Source of the DNA: Microvirga sp. KLBC 81
GTDB lineage: Bacteria > Pseudomonadota > Alphaproteobacteria > Rhizobiales > Beijerinckiaceae
DNA: 35,525 nt
Direction of reading: 5' to 3'
Assembly (NCBI RefSeq): GCF_003075415.1
Contig: NZ_QDAH01000054.1
Coordinates: 1 to 35,525 of the forward strand
Position 1 is the first letter of the stretch. Every line of letters starts with the position of its first letter. Under the pieces are notes generated by a model. That model saw only the letters and a program-made list of their open reading frames with translations, was not told where the DNA came from and searched no databases. The position numbers were made by a program, and so were the translations under genes. Of the stretch, positions 13,960-20,692 are shown piece by piece.

Positions 13960-14376
13960 TCAAGCCTGAACGAGGCTCGCCTTGCCGTCGGAGGTGTCCA
14001 CCTTGCGGTAGAAGCAGGAGCGGCGGCCCGTGTGGCAGCAGCCGCCGTCACCAGCGACATTCACCTTGAGCCACAGGGCGTCCTGATCACAATCTATCCG
14101 CATCTCGACGACAGTCTGGATCTGGCCGCTGGTCGCGCCTTTGTGCCAGAGCTCGCCGCGTGAGCGGGACCAGTACCAAGCCTCGCCGGTCTCAAGGGTC
14201 TTAGCGAGGGCTTCGGCATTCATATGCGCGACCATCAGCAGCTCGCCGGTCGCCGCATCCGTCGTCACGCAGGTGACGAGCCCATCCGCGTTGAAGCACG
14301 GGGTGAGGGACGTTCCTTCTTCAAGGTCAGCCTTCGAGCCAGGAGCGGGAAAGGAGCTGGAGCAGGACGCGCACAT
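13960..14376 (-). CDS. hisI: phosphoribosyl-AMP cyclohydrolase
   Basis: A 138-residue single-domain enzyme that opens the adenine ring of PR-AMP in histidine biosynthesis (third step). The family core is intact: WYWSRSRGELWHKGATSG, the Mg-binding DCDQDALW, and the Zn-binding CCHTGRRSCFYR. The PRA-PH domain found fused in enterobacterial HisIE is absent, as is usual in alphaproteobacteria. The N-terminal MCASCSSS is unusual in its cysteines and not conserved. It lies 31 bases downstream of folE on the same strand and is likely co-transcribed. Confidence 0.97.
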   Translation of the reverse strand: MCASCSSSFPAPGSKADLEEGTSLTPCFNADGLVTCVTTDAATGELLMVAHMNAEALAKTLETGEAWYWSRSRGELWHKGATSGQIQTVVEMRIDCDQDALWLKVNVAGDGGCCHTGRRSCFYRKVDTSDGKASLVQA

Positions 14377-14407
14377 GGGTTTCTCAATAGAAGTTGAGGG
14401 ATTCGCC

Positions 14408-15040
14408 TCAAGCCTTACCGTGTCTCACGAGCGTGAGGAAGCGCACCTGCTCGGCGGTGTCGTTGAAGGCGCCGGTGAACTGCGTCGTGAGGGTCATCGC
14501 GCCGGCCTTTTGGACGCCGCGCATGGACATGCACATGTGCTCGGCCTCGATCATCACCGCGACGCCGCGAGGCTCGAGAAACTGCTCCATGGCTGAGGCG
14601 ATCTGCGCCGTCATGGTCTCCTGGGTCTGGAGACGGCGGGCATAGACCTCCACGAGGCGGGCGAGCTTGGACAGCCCCACGACGCCCTTCGTCGGGTAGT
14701 AGGCGATATGCGCCATGCCGTAGAAGGGCACCATGTGGTGCTCGCAATGGGAGTAGAAGGGGATGTCGCGCACGAGCACGATATCGTCATAGCCCTCCAC
14801 TTCGGCGAAGATTTTATTCAGGACATCCTTCGGATCGTCCTGGTAACCCGAATAGAATTCCTTGAACGCCTTTGCGACGCGTTTCGGGGTATCCTGCAGG
14901 CCTTCGCGCTGCGGATCGTCGCCCGCCCAGCGAATCAGGGTACGAACAGCCGCTTCGGCTTCCTCCCGGGTCGGGCGGTCGGTAGGCTTGTCGGCGGCTG
15001 GAATCAGACGCGGGGACAAGGACTTAACCACATCATTCAC
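14408..15040 (-). CDS. folE: GTP cyclohydrolase I
   Basis: A 210-residue enzyme converting GTP to 7,8-dihydroneopterin triphosphate for folate synthesis. Zn ligands lie in FYSHCEHHMVPF and CMSMRGVQK, with the substrate-binding GLSKLARLVEVYARRLQTQE between them. The start is GTG 15040 (HVNDVVKSL region) because AGAGG lies about ten bases upstream and the length then matches the family; an ATG at 15178 would add 46 unconserved residues. The gene is followed by hisI, both being cyclohydrolases. The upstream region is shared with the divergent scaffold gene. Confidence 0.96.
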   Translation of the reverse strand: MNDVVKSLSPRLIPAADKPTDRPTREEAEAAVRTLIRWAGDDPQREGLQDTPKRVAKAFKEFYSGYQDDPKDVLNKIFAEVEGYDDIVLVRDIPFYSHCEHHMVPFYGMAHIAYYPTKGVVGLSKLARLVEVYARRLQTQETMTAQIASAMEQFLEPRGVAVMIEAEHMCMSMRGVQKAGAMTLTTQFTGAFNDTAEQVRFLTLVRHGKA

Positions 15041-15204
15041 GTGGAGCCTCTTTCTTAAACTAACACGGTGCGGAAGCGGGGATACTTCCGACGCTTCATT
15101 CCCGCCTTCCGTCTTAAGCCAACACGCAGCCCTGTCGCGAAGTTCGGTCATGATGCCTATATAAGGGATGTGGAGCACATTCCCATTCGCAATGCTAGAC
15201 CCGA

Positions 15205-15651
15205 ATGCTGAACGATATCTATAGCCGCCGCATTCTCGAGCTTGCGGCCAATATCCCCCATCTTGGGCGGCTGCCCGAGCCGGATGCGTCGGCGACCGCT
15301 CGTTCGAAGCTTTGCGGCTCTACGGTGACGGTTGATTTAAAGCTGGAGGGCAATGTCGTGACGGCTTTCGCCCATGACGTGAAGGCCTGTGCCCTTGGCC
15401 AGGCCTCCTCCGCCATCATGGGACTGCATGTGATCGGCTCGACGGCCGAGGAGCTTCGGGAGCTGAGGGAGACGGCAGCCAGCGTGCTCAAGGCCAATGC
15501 CGAGGCGCCCGAGGGCAAGTGGGAGGACCTGAAGGTCCTGGAGCCCCTGCGGGGCTACAAGGCCCGCCATGCGTCCATTCTTCTCACCTTCGATGCGGTG
15601 GTGGATGCCCTCGACCAGATCGAGGCGCGGCGGGCGAGAGGCGGCGAATAA
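15205..15651 (+). CDS. IscU-like iron-sulfur cluster scaffold protein
   Basis: A 148-residue protein with the IscU/NifU N-terminal fold: the N-terminal IYSRRILELAANIPHLGRL, Cys37 in SKLCGST and Cys62 in VKACALGQASSAIM. The third cysteine of classical IscU/SufU is replaced by the segment YKARHASILLTFDAV. This two-cysteine form is found in alphaproteobacteria alongside a full SUF system and its exact role is unsettled. The ATG at 15205 fits the family start but no ribosome site is evident. Its TAA overlaps the ATG of yidD (TAATG), so the two are translationally coupled. Confidence 0.88.
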   Translation: MLNDIYSRRILELAANIPHLGRLPEPDASATARSKLCGSTVTVDLKLEGNVVTAFAHDVKACALGQASSAIMGLHVIGSTAEELRELRETAASVLKANAEAPEGKWEDLKVLEPLRGYKARHASILLTFDAVVDALDQIEARRARGGE

Positions 15652-15980
15652 TGCCAAGTCCGGTCCAGCGGGCGGCCCATTGGGCGATCCGGGGCTATCA
15701 GCTGAGCTTGTCAGGCCTGATCGGCCGTCAGTGCCGACACCTGCCGTCGTGCTCGGAATACACGGACGAGGCGATCCAGAAGCATGGGTTCTGGGCGGGG
15801 GGCTGGATGGGTTTTTCCCGCATCTGCCGCTGCGGGCCTTTCGGCACCCATGGCATCGACCTTGTTCCTGAAACATTGCCCGAAGGCTCGGCCTGGTATA
15901 AGCCGTGGGCCTATGGTCGCTGGAGGGGCGTGAACGCTCCCCCGATCACCTGCGATTCGGTCGAACCTGACGGCGGCTGA
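15651..15980 (+). CDS. yidD: membrane protein insertion efficiency factor YidD
   Basis: A 109-residue protein with the YidD core YQLSLSGLIGRQCRHLPSCS followed by EYTDEAI and the later WMGFSRICRCGPFG. YidD is a small membrane-associated protein assisting YidC-dependent insertion. In most bacteria it sits between rnpA and yidC; here it is coupled to the scaffold gene and precedes thrS. The C-terminal 35 residues (after HGIDLVPE) extend beyond the usual domain and are rich in Trp and Pro. The ATG at 15651 shares one base with the preceding stop codon. Confidence 0.93.
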   Translation: MPSPVQRAAHWAIRGYQLSLSGLIGRQCRHLPSCSEYTDEAIQKHGFWAGGWMGFSRICRCGPFGTHGIDLVPETLPEGSAWYKPWAYGRWRGVNAPPITCDSVEPDGG

Positions 15981-16052
15981 GCTCGCCTTGTCCTAAAAAA
16001 CCGTCGGCCCCCGCTTACCTGCTCCGTTGGCAGGAGTGAGCCAGGAGAAGTT

Positions 16053-18068
16053 TTGATGATTACCCTGACATTCCCCGATGGCGCCCAGCGCCAATATGCC
16101 CCCGGCACCACCGGCCGCGAGATCGTGGAGGGCATTGCCAAGTCGCTCGCCAAGCGCACCGTCGCCATGGCTCTTGACGGTACAGTGACCGATCTCGCCG
16201 ATCCGATCACGAAAGATGCCAAGGTCGAGTTCCTCAATCGCGAGGATCCGCGCTCGCTGGAGCTGATCCGGCACGATTGCGCGCACGTGCTCGCGGAAGC
16301 GGTGCAGGAGCTTTTCCCGGGAACGCAGGTGACCATCGGTCCCGTCATCGAGAACGGCTTCTACTATGACTTCGCCCGCAACGAGCCCTTCACGCCTGAA
16401 GACTTCCCGGCGATCGAGGCGAAGATGCGCGAGATCATCGCACGCGATAAGCCTTTCACGAAGGAAGTGTGGGGTCGCGACAAGGCCAGACAAGTGTTCG
16501 CCGAGAAGGGCGAAACCTACAAGGTCGAGCTCGTCGATGCGATCCCGGAAGGCCAGGACCTCAAGATCTATTTCCAGGGCGACTGGTTCGATCTCTGCCG
16601 CGGTCCGCACATGACCTCCACGGGCAAGATCGGCAACGCCTTCAAGCTCATGAAGGTGGCGGGCGCCTATTGGCGCGGCGACTCGAACAACGCGATGCTC
16701 ACCCGCATCTACGCGACCGCGTGGGCCTCTCAGGAAGATCTCGACAACTACATCAGGCAGCTCGAGGAAGCCGAGAAGCGCGATCACCGCCGCCTCGGCC
16801 GCGAGATGGACCTGTTCCACTTCCAGGAGGAAGGGCCGGGCGTCGTCTTCTGGCACCCCAAAGGCTGGACGGTGTTCCAGGAGCTGATCTCCTACATGCG
16901 CCGCCGCCTGAAGGGCGACTACAAGGAGGTCAACGCGCCGCAGATCCTCGACAAGGCCCTGTGGGAGACCTCCGGTCACTGGGGCTGGTATCGCGAGAAC
17001 ATGTTCGCGACCCAGACCGAGGACGACCGCATCTTTGCGATCAAGCCGATGAACTGCCCGGGCCACGTGCAGATCTTCAAGCACGGCCTGAAGTCCTACC
17101 GCGATCTGCCGCTGCGTCTCGCCGAGTTCGGCAACGTGCATCGCTACGAGCCATCGGGCGCGCTGCACGGCCTCATGCGCGTGCGCGGGTTCACGCAGGA
17201 CGATGCGCATATCTTCTGCACGGAAGAGCAGCTCGCCGACGAGTGCCTGAAGATCAACGACCTGATCCTCTCCACTTATGCCGATTTCGGCTTCGACGAG
17301 ATTGTCGTGAAGCTCTCGACGAGGCCCGAAAAGCGCGTCGGCACCGACGAGATGTGGGATCACGCCGAAGAGGTGATGACCCGCGTGCTCAAGCAGATCG
17401 AGGACCAGTCCGGCGGACGCATCAAGACCGCCATCAACCCGGGCGAGGGCGCGTTCTATGGGCCCAAGTTCGAGTACGTGCTGCGCGATGCCATCGGCCG
17501 CGACTGGCAGTGCGGCACCACGCAGGTGGACTTCAACCTGCCGGAGCGTTTCGGCGCGTTCTACGTCGACCACGACGGCCAGAAGAAGACGCCCGTCATG
17601 GTGCACCGCGCGATCTGCGGCTCCATGGAGCGCTTCACCGGCATCCTCATCGAGCACTTCGCCGGTCACTTCCCGCTCTGGCTCGCGCCGGTGCAGGCGG
17701 TTGTCGCGACCATCACCTCCGAGGGCGACGAATACGCCATGGAAGTGGTGAAAGCGGCAGAAGCCATAGGCCTCCGCGTGGAGGCCGATCTTCGCAACGA
17801 GAAGATCAACTACAAGGTCCGCGAGCATTCGCTGGTAAAGGTGCCGGTGCTTCTCGTGGTAGGCAAGAAAGAGGCCGCCGAGCGTACGGTGTCGATCCGC
17901 CGTCTCGGCAGCCCCGACCAGAAGACCATGACGCTCGACGAGGCTCTGCGGTCGCTCGCCGCGGAGGCGATCACGCCCGACCGCAGGCGTGTCGCGAAGG
18001 CCGTGGCGGAGCCTGAGGCTCACGCCACGCTCGACGGCCATCACGTGGTTGCACGCACGGTCGCGTAA
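16053..18068 (+). CDS. thrS: threonyl-tRNA synthetase
   Basis: A 671-residue class II synthetase charging tRNA-Thr. The domain order is complete: N-terminal TGS-type domain (ITLTFPDGAQRQYAPGTTG), editing domain with HDCAHVLAEA and LCRGPHM, catalytic domain with motif 2 region and the Zn ligands in MNCPGH, ALHGLMRVRGFTQDDAHIF and VHRAICGSMERF, and the C-terminal anticodon-binding domain. An ATG-ATG start is preceded by CCAGGAGAAG. About 30 residues after the usual C-terminus form an extra tail (PDRRRVAKAVAEPEAHAT). A strong terminator follows. A 683-codon open frame on the opposite strand is a GC-bias shadow. Confidence 0.98.
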   Translation: MMITLTFPDGAQRQYAPGTTGREIVEGIAKSLAKRTVAMALDGTVTDLADPITKDAKVEFLNREDPRSLELIRHDCAHVLAEAVQELFPGTQVTIGPVIENGFYYDFARNEPFTPEDFPAIEAKMREIIARDKPFTKEVWGRDKARQVFAEKGETYKVELVDAIPEGQDLKIYFQGDWFDLCRGPHMTSTGKIGNAFKLMKVAGAYWRGDSNNAMLTRIYATAWASQEDLDNYIRQLEEAEKRDHRRLGREMDLFHFQEEGPGVVFWHPKGWTVFQELISYMRRRLKGDYKEVNAPQILDKALWETSGHWGWYRENMFATQTEDDRIFAIKPMNCPGHVQIFKHGLKSYRDLPLRLAEFGNVHRYEPSGALHGLMRVRGFTQDDAHIFCTEEQLADECLKINDLILSTYADFGFDEIVVKLSTRPEKRVGTDEMWDHAEEVMTRVLKQIEDQSGGRIKTAINPGEGAFYGPKFEYVLRDAIGRDWQCGTTQVDFNLPERFGAFYVDHDGQKKTPVMVHRAICGSMERFTGILIEHFAGHFPLWLAPVQAVVATITSEGDEYAMEVVKAAEAIGLRVEADLRNEKINYKVREHSLVKVPVLLVVGKKEAAERTVSIRRLGSPDQKTMTLDEALRSLAAEAITPDRRRVAKAVAEPEAHATLDGHHVVARTVA

Positions 18069-18086
18069 AAGCTGATCGCACCAAAG

Positions 18087-18121
18087 AAGGCGGCGCCTCT
18101 GATGAGGTTGCCGCCTTTTTC
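18087..18121 (+). terminator. Rho-independent terminator after thrS
   Basis: AAGGCGGC (18087-18094) pairs with GCCGCCTT (18110-18117); a nested CCTC/GAGG lies in the loop, and TTTTTCATTT follows. It is a canonical intrinsic terminator. Confidence 0.88.
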
Positions 18122-18136
18122 ATTTAACTCCACCTT

Positions 18137-18230
18137 ATCCTGAGGAGTCTGCATAGCAGGCGTCTCGAAGGATGTTTCCGTGTGTTCTGGATCCTCCTTC
18201 GAGACGCAGACTTCGTCTGCTCCTCAGGAT
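18137..18230. repeat. compound inverted repeat between convergent genes
   Basis: Two nested perfect inverted pairs: ATCCTGAGGAG (18137-18147) with CTCCTCAGGAT (18220-18230), and GTCTCGAAGGA (18162-18172) with TCCTTCGAGAC (18195-18205). Inner GCAGGC/CTGC steps add further pairing. This composition is a familiar dispersed intergenic element in Bradyrhizobium and Methylobacteriaceae genomes. No reading frame is supported inside it. Confidence 0.8.
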
Positions 18231-18257
18231 GAGGGCAGAGTTTGGGATCAGCGGCCT

Positions 18258-19631
18258 TTAAGTCGTCTGCTGCTGCCGTCCGCTCGTGCGTCCACCGGGC
18301 GCCGTGCCGGCTGTCGTTCCTGCCGGGCCGCTTCCAGGATTGCCGCTTGCGGCGACAGCATCGCCGGCTTCTGTGCCAGTGCGCCGGCCCTCCTGCGTCT
18401 GGCCGACGCGCAGATTGTTCTGCACATGGGTAACGCCGGAAACGGACTCCGCGATGTCCTCGGCCCAGCGCTTCTCGTTGCGGTCGCGCACCGTGCCGGT
18501 GAGCGTCACCTCGCGGTTCTGCACCGCGACCTCGATCTCGGACGCGTCGACGCGCACATTGTCGCTGAGCCGCTCGTTCACATCCTCACGAATGCGATCG
18601 TCGGAGCGCTGATAGTTGCGCGGGCCGCGCCCGCGATGATCTTCGCGGCGCACCTCGCCACGGCTGGCCGTGGCATCGTTGCCGAAGCGCGTGTTGCCGG
18701 GGCCCATGCCGTAATTGCTGTGATCGCGCCGCTCGTTCACCAAAGACCAAGTGCGCTCACGATCCTGCATGAGGCGATCATTCTCGCTGCTGTCGTCGCC
18801 TGGACGTGCGCGCTCGCCTGTGACAGTCGAGACGCCGTAGTGCCTCGGCTGATAGCCGCGCCCGGCGGAACCCCGCCCGGCATAGGGATCGCCGTAGCTC
18901 TGGTAGCCCTCGCCGCCGAAGCCGCCGCGCATGCGGGCATTGCGTGCTCTTTCCTCTCCGGGATAGCCGAAGCTGCCGAAGGCCGCACGCACATCGTCCT
19001 CGTCGCGGAAGCGGAACTCGACGCCGCCACGCCTTTCATCGCGCTCTGCATATCTGCGGCCGCGTTCACGATAATCGTGCGGACGATGGCGCCAATCGTC
19101 ATCGTCGCGGCTCAAGCGACGATTCAATTCCTGTCGCTCGTCACCCGTCAGGGGTGCCTGTCCGCCTCTGCGTGTCTGATCGGCGCGGGCGCTTGTCGGT
19201 GTCCCGGTGCGATCAGGCTCGGAGGGCATGGAAATGCGGTGCAGGGCGCGGCCGGCATCCTGTTCGTCGTCGGTCGCGAGATCTCCGAGCGCGACGATGC
19301 CGACGAGGTGCTTGTCGTGATCGACGACAGGCAGGCGGCGGATCTGATGATCGCTCATCAGCTGAACGATGTGGCCCACATCGTCATCGTCGAAGCACCA
19401 CCAGACCTCCTCTGACATGATATCGCGTACGCGGGTGGTGTCGGGCGGAAGGCCGGCGGCGGTGGCGCGAACGGTGATGTCCCTGTCGGTGATCATGCCG
19501 CGCAGGCGTCGTCCGTCACAGACGGGCAGCACGCCGACATTCATTTCATCCATCAGCCGCGCGGCTTCCTGGATGGTTCTGTCGGGCGAGACCACGCGCA
19601 CGTTACGGGTCATGATGTCTGAAATTCTCAT
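18258..19631 (-). CDS. CBS-pair / disordered linker / BON domain fusion protein
   Basis: A 457-residue protein. Residues 1-125 hold two CBS domains (MRISDIMTRNVRVVSPDRT, GMITDRDITVRATA, RRLPVVDHDKHLVGIVALGD). Residues 130-340 are a low-complexity linker rich in Arg, Asp, Gly and Tyr, with repeated RDDDD, GRGSAGRGYQ and DHRGRG patches. A BON domain follows at about 345-405 (VRVDASEIEVAVQNREVTLT, then GVTHVQNNL), and a Gly/Thr/Gln tail ends the protein. CBS pairs bind nucleotides; BON domains bind lipids or proteins, usually in the periplasm. No signal peptide or membrane segment is seen, so the protein appears cytoplasmic. The start MRISDIM is nine bases from a GAGGG site. Confidence 0.9.
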   Translation of the reverse strand: MRISDIMTRNVRVVSPDRTIQEAARLMDEMNVGVLPVCDGRRLRGMITDRDITVRATAAGLPPDTTRVRDIMSEEVWWCFDDDDVGHIVQLMSDHQIRRLPVVDHDKHLVGIVALGDLATDDEQDAGRALHRISMPSEPDRTGTPTSARADQTRRGGQAPLTGDERQELNRRLSRDDDDWRHRPHDYRERGRRYAERDERRGGVEFRFRDEDDVRAAFGSFGYPGEERARNARMRGGFGGEGYQSYGDPYAGRGSAGRGYQPRHYGVSTVTGERARPGDDSSENDRLMQDRERTWSLVNERRDHSNYGMGPGNTRFGNDATASRGEVRREDHRGRGPRNYQRSDDRIREDVNERLSDNVRVDASEIEVAVQNREVTLTGTVRDRNEKRWAEDIAESVSGVTHVQNNLRVGQTQEGRRTGTEAGDAVAASGNPGSGPAGTTAGTAPGGRTSGRQQQTT

Positions 19632-19729
19632 GAGCTTCATCCCTCTCAAAGCCGCGCCTTGAAAGGTTGAGGTATGCCCGGCGCGACCGATGATTAGCGT
19701 TCGGTCAATGCGGCGAGGGCGAAAAAGGT

Positions 19730-20671
19730 TCAGGGAGCGGCCTTGGCGAGGACTTCGATATCGCGGTCGAGGCCGCTCTCGACCTTGAATTCCTTCGTGT
19801 AGACCTTGCCCTCGTGACGGGCGATCAGAACATATTCGCCTTCCGCCAGGGTCACGGAAGGAAAGGCGCCGATGGCTTCGCGGATCACGTCGCCGCCAGG
19901 GGTCAGCACGCTGAAGGCCGTGCCTGCGAAAGCCTCGCCGCCTTCGGAAGCTACGAGCTTGAGTGTGACGGTCGCCGCGCGATGGTTCAGGGTCGCTTCC
20001 GTGACCTTGCCCGATTCCACCTTCAGGTCGCTTCGCATGATGGCGTTGGCGTCGCCATAGGTGGAGACCACGTGGTACGTGCCCTCGGGGAGGCGGATTA
20101 CATCGTTCGGCTTGGCATTGGCAATGACGAGCCGTCCCTCCGAGTTCTGGGCCTCCGGCACGTAGACGGAGAAGGTCACGCGGTTCTGGGCAATCGGGCT
20201 TTCGCCAACCGCGCCTTTCAGCCTGAGCGCTCCCGCGCTGACGACGAGGCGCTCGTTGAGGTTTCCGGATTGCACGCTGATGCGCTTGCTGGCGCTGGCG
20301 AAGCCATAAGCCACATGCACGATGTAGTTGCCGGGTGCCAGGGTGAAGCTCGGTGTGGGGCTGCTGGATCGGGCGACGATGTTCGGCTGGGAGGTGTCGC
20401 CTTTATCCTCAAAGACTCGCCAGACGAGACCGGAGCGGATCGGCTCGTTGCTCTCGGCAAAGATTGCGCCCGAATTGACCACTACCTGCTTCAGAGCCAC
20501 TGGAGGGGGAGGGCTCTGCGAGAGAGAGGGCACGCCGGGAGGTGGCGGTGGGCCGAAAGGCTGGGGAGCCCCTCCGAGAGGCTGCGTGAGCGTCTGCGCC
20601 GAGGCAGCAGAGGCCGTCAGGCAAACCAGCAGGCTTAAAGCAGAGAGGCGTGGGTTCCGGAACGTCATCAT
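19730..20671 (-). CDS. secreted beta-rich protein, function unknown
   Basis: A protein of about 313 residues with a clear Sec signal peptide (LSALSLLVCLTASAASAQ). A proline-rich stretch follows (GPPPPPGVPSLSQSPPPP), then three or four beta-sandwich-like repeats whose strands end in patterns such as LAPGNYIVHVAYG, LPEGTYHVVSTYG and LAEGEYVLIARHEG. These resemble PEGA or carboxypeptidase-regulatory-like modules that occur in envelope proteins. No catalytic residues or lipobox are seen. It begins 21 bases downstream of the YfhO-type membrane protein gene on the same strand and is very likely its operon partner. Confidence 0.82.
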   Translation of the reverse strand: MMTFRNPRLSALSLLVCLTASAASAQTLTQPLGGAPQPFGPPPPPGVPSLSQSPPPPVALKQVVVNSGAIFAESNEPIRSGLVWRVFEDKGDTSQPNIVARSSSPTPSFTLAPGNYIVHVAYGFASASKRISVQSGNLNERLVVSAGALRLKGAVGESPIAQNRVTFSVYVPEAQNSEGRLVIANAKPNDVIRLPEGTYHVVSTYGDANAIMRSDLKVESGKVTEATLNHRAATVTLKLVASEGGEAFAGTAFSVLTPGGDVIREAIGAFPSVTLAEGEYVLIARHEGKVYTKEFKVESGLDRDIEVLAKAAP

Positions 20672-20692
20672 CGAAAGAGAACAAATATCCCG

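Noticed and set aside
15993..18044. A 683-codon open frame on the minus strand across thrS
   Set aside because: It is exactly antisense to a complete threonyl-tRNA synthetase; its protein is rich in His, Arg, Glu and Val in the pattern of a GC-rich shadow frame and shows no domain.
18180..19415. A 411-codon plus-strand frame opposite the CBS-BON gene
   Set aside because: It looks hydrophobic (Ala/Ile/Val-rich) because it is the complement of an Arg/Asp/Gly-rich linker. There is no ribosome site and it starts inside the intergenic repeat.
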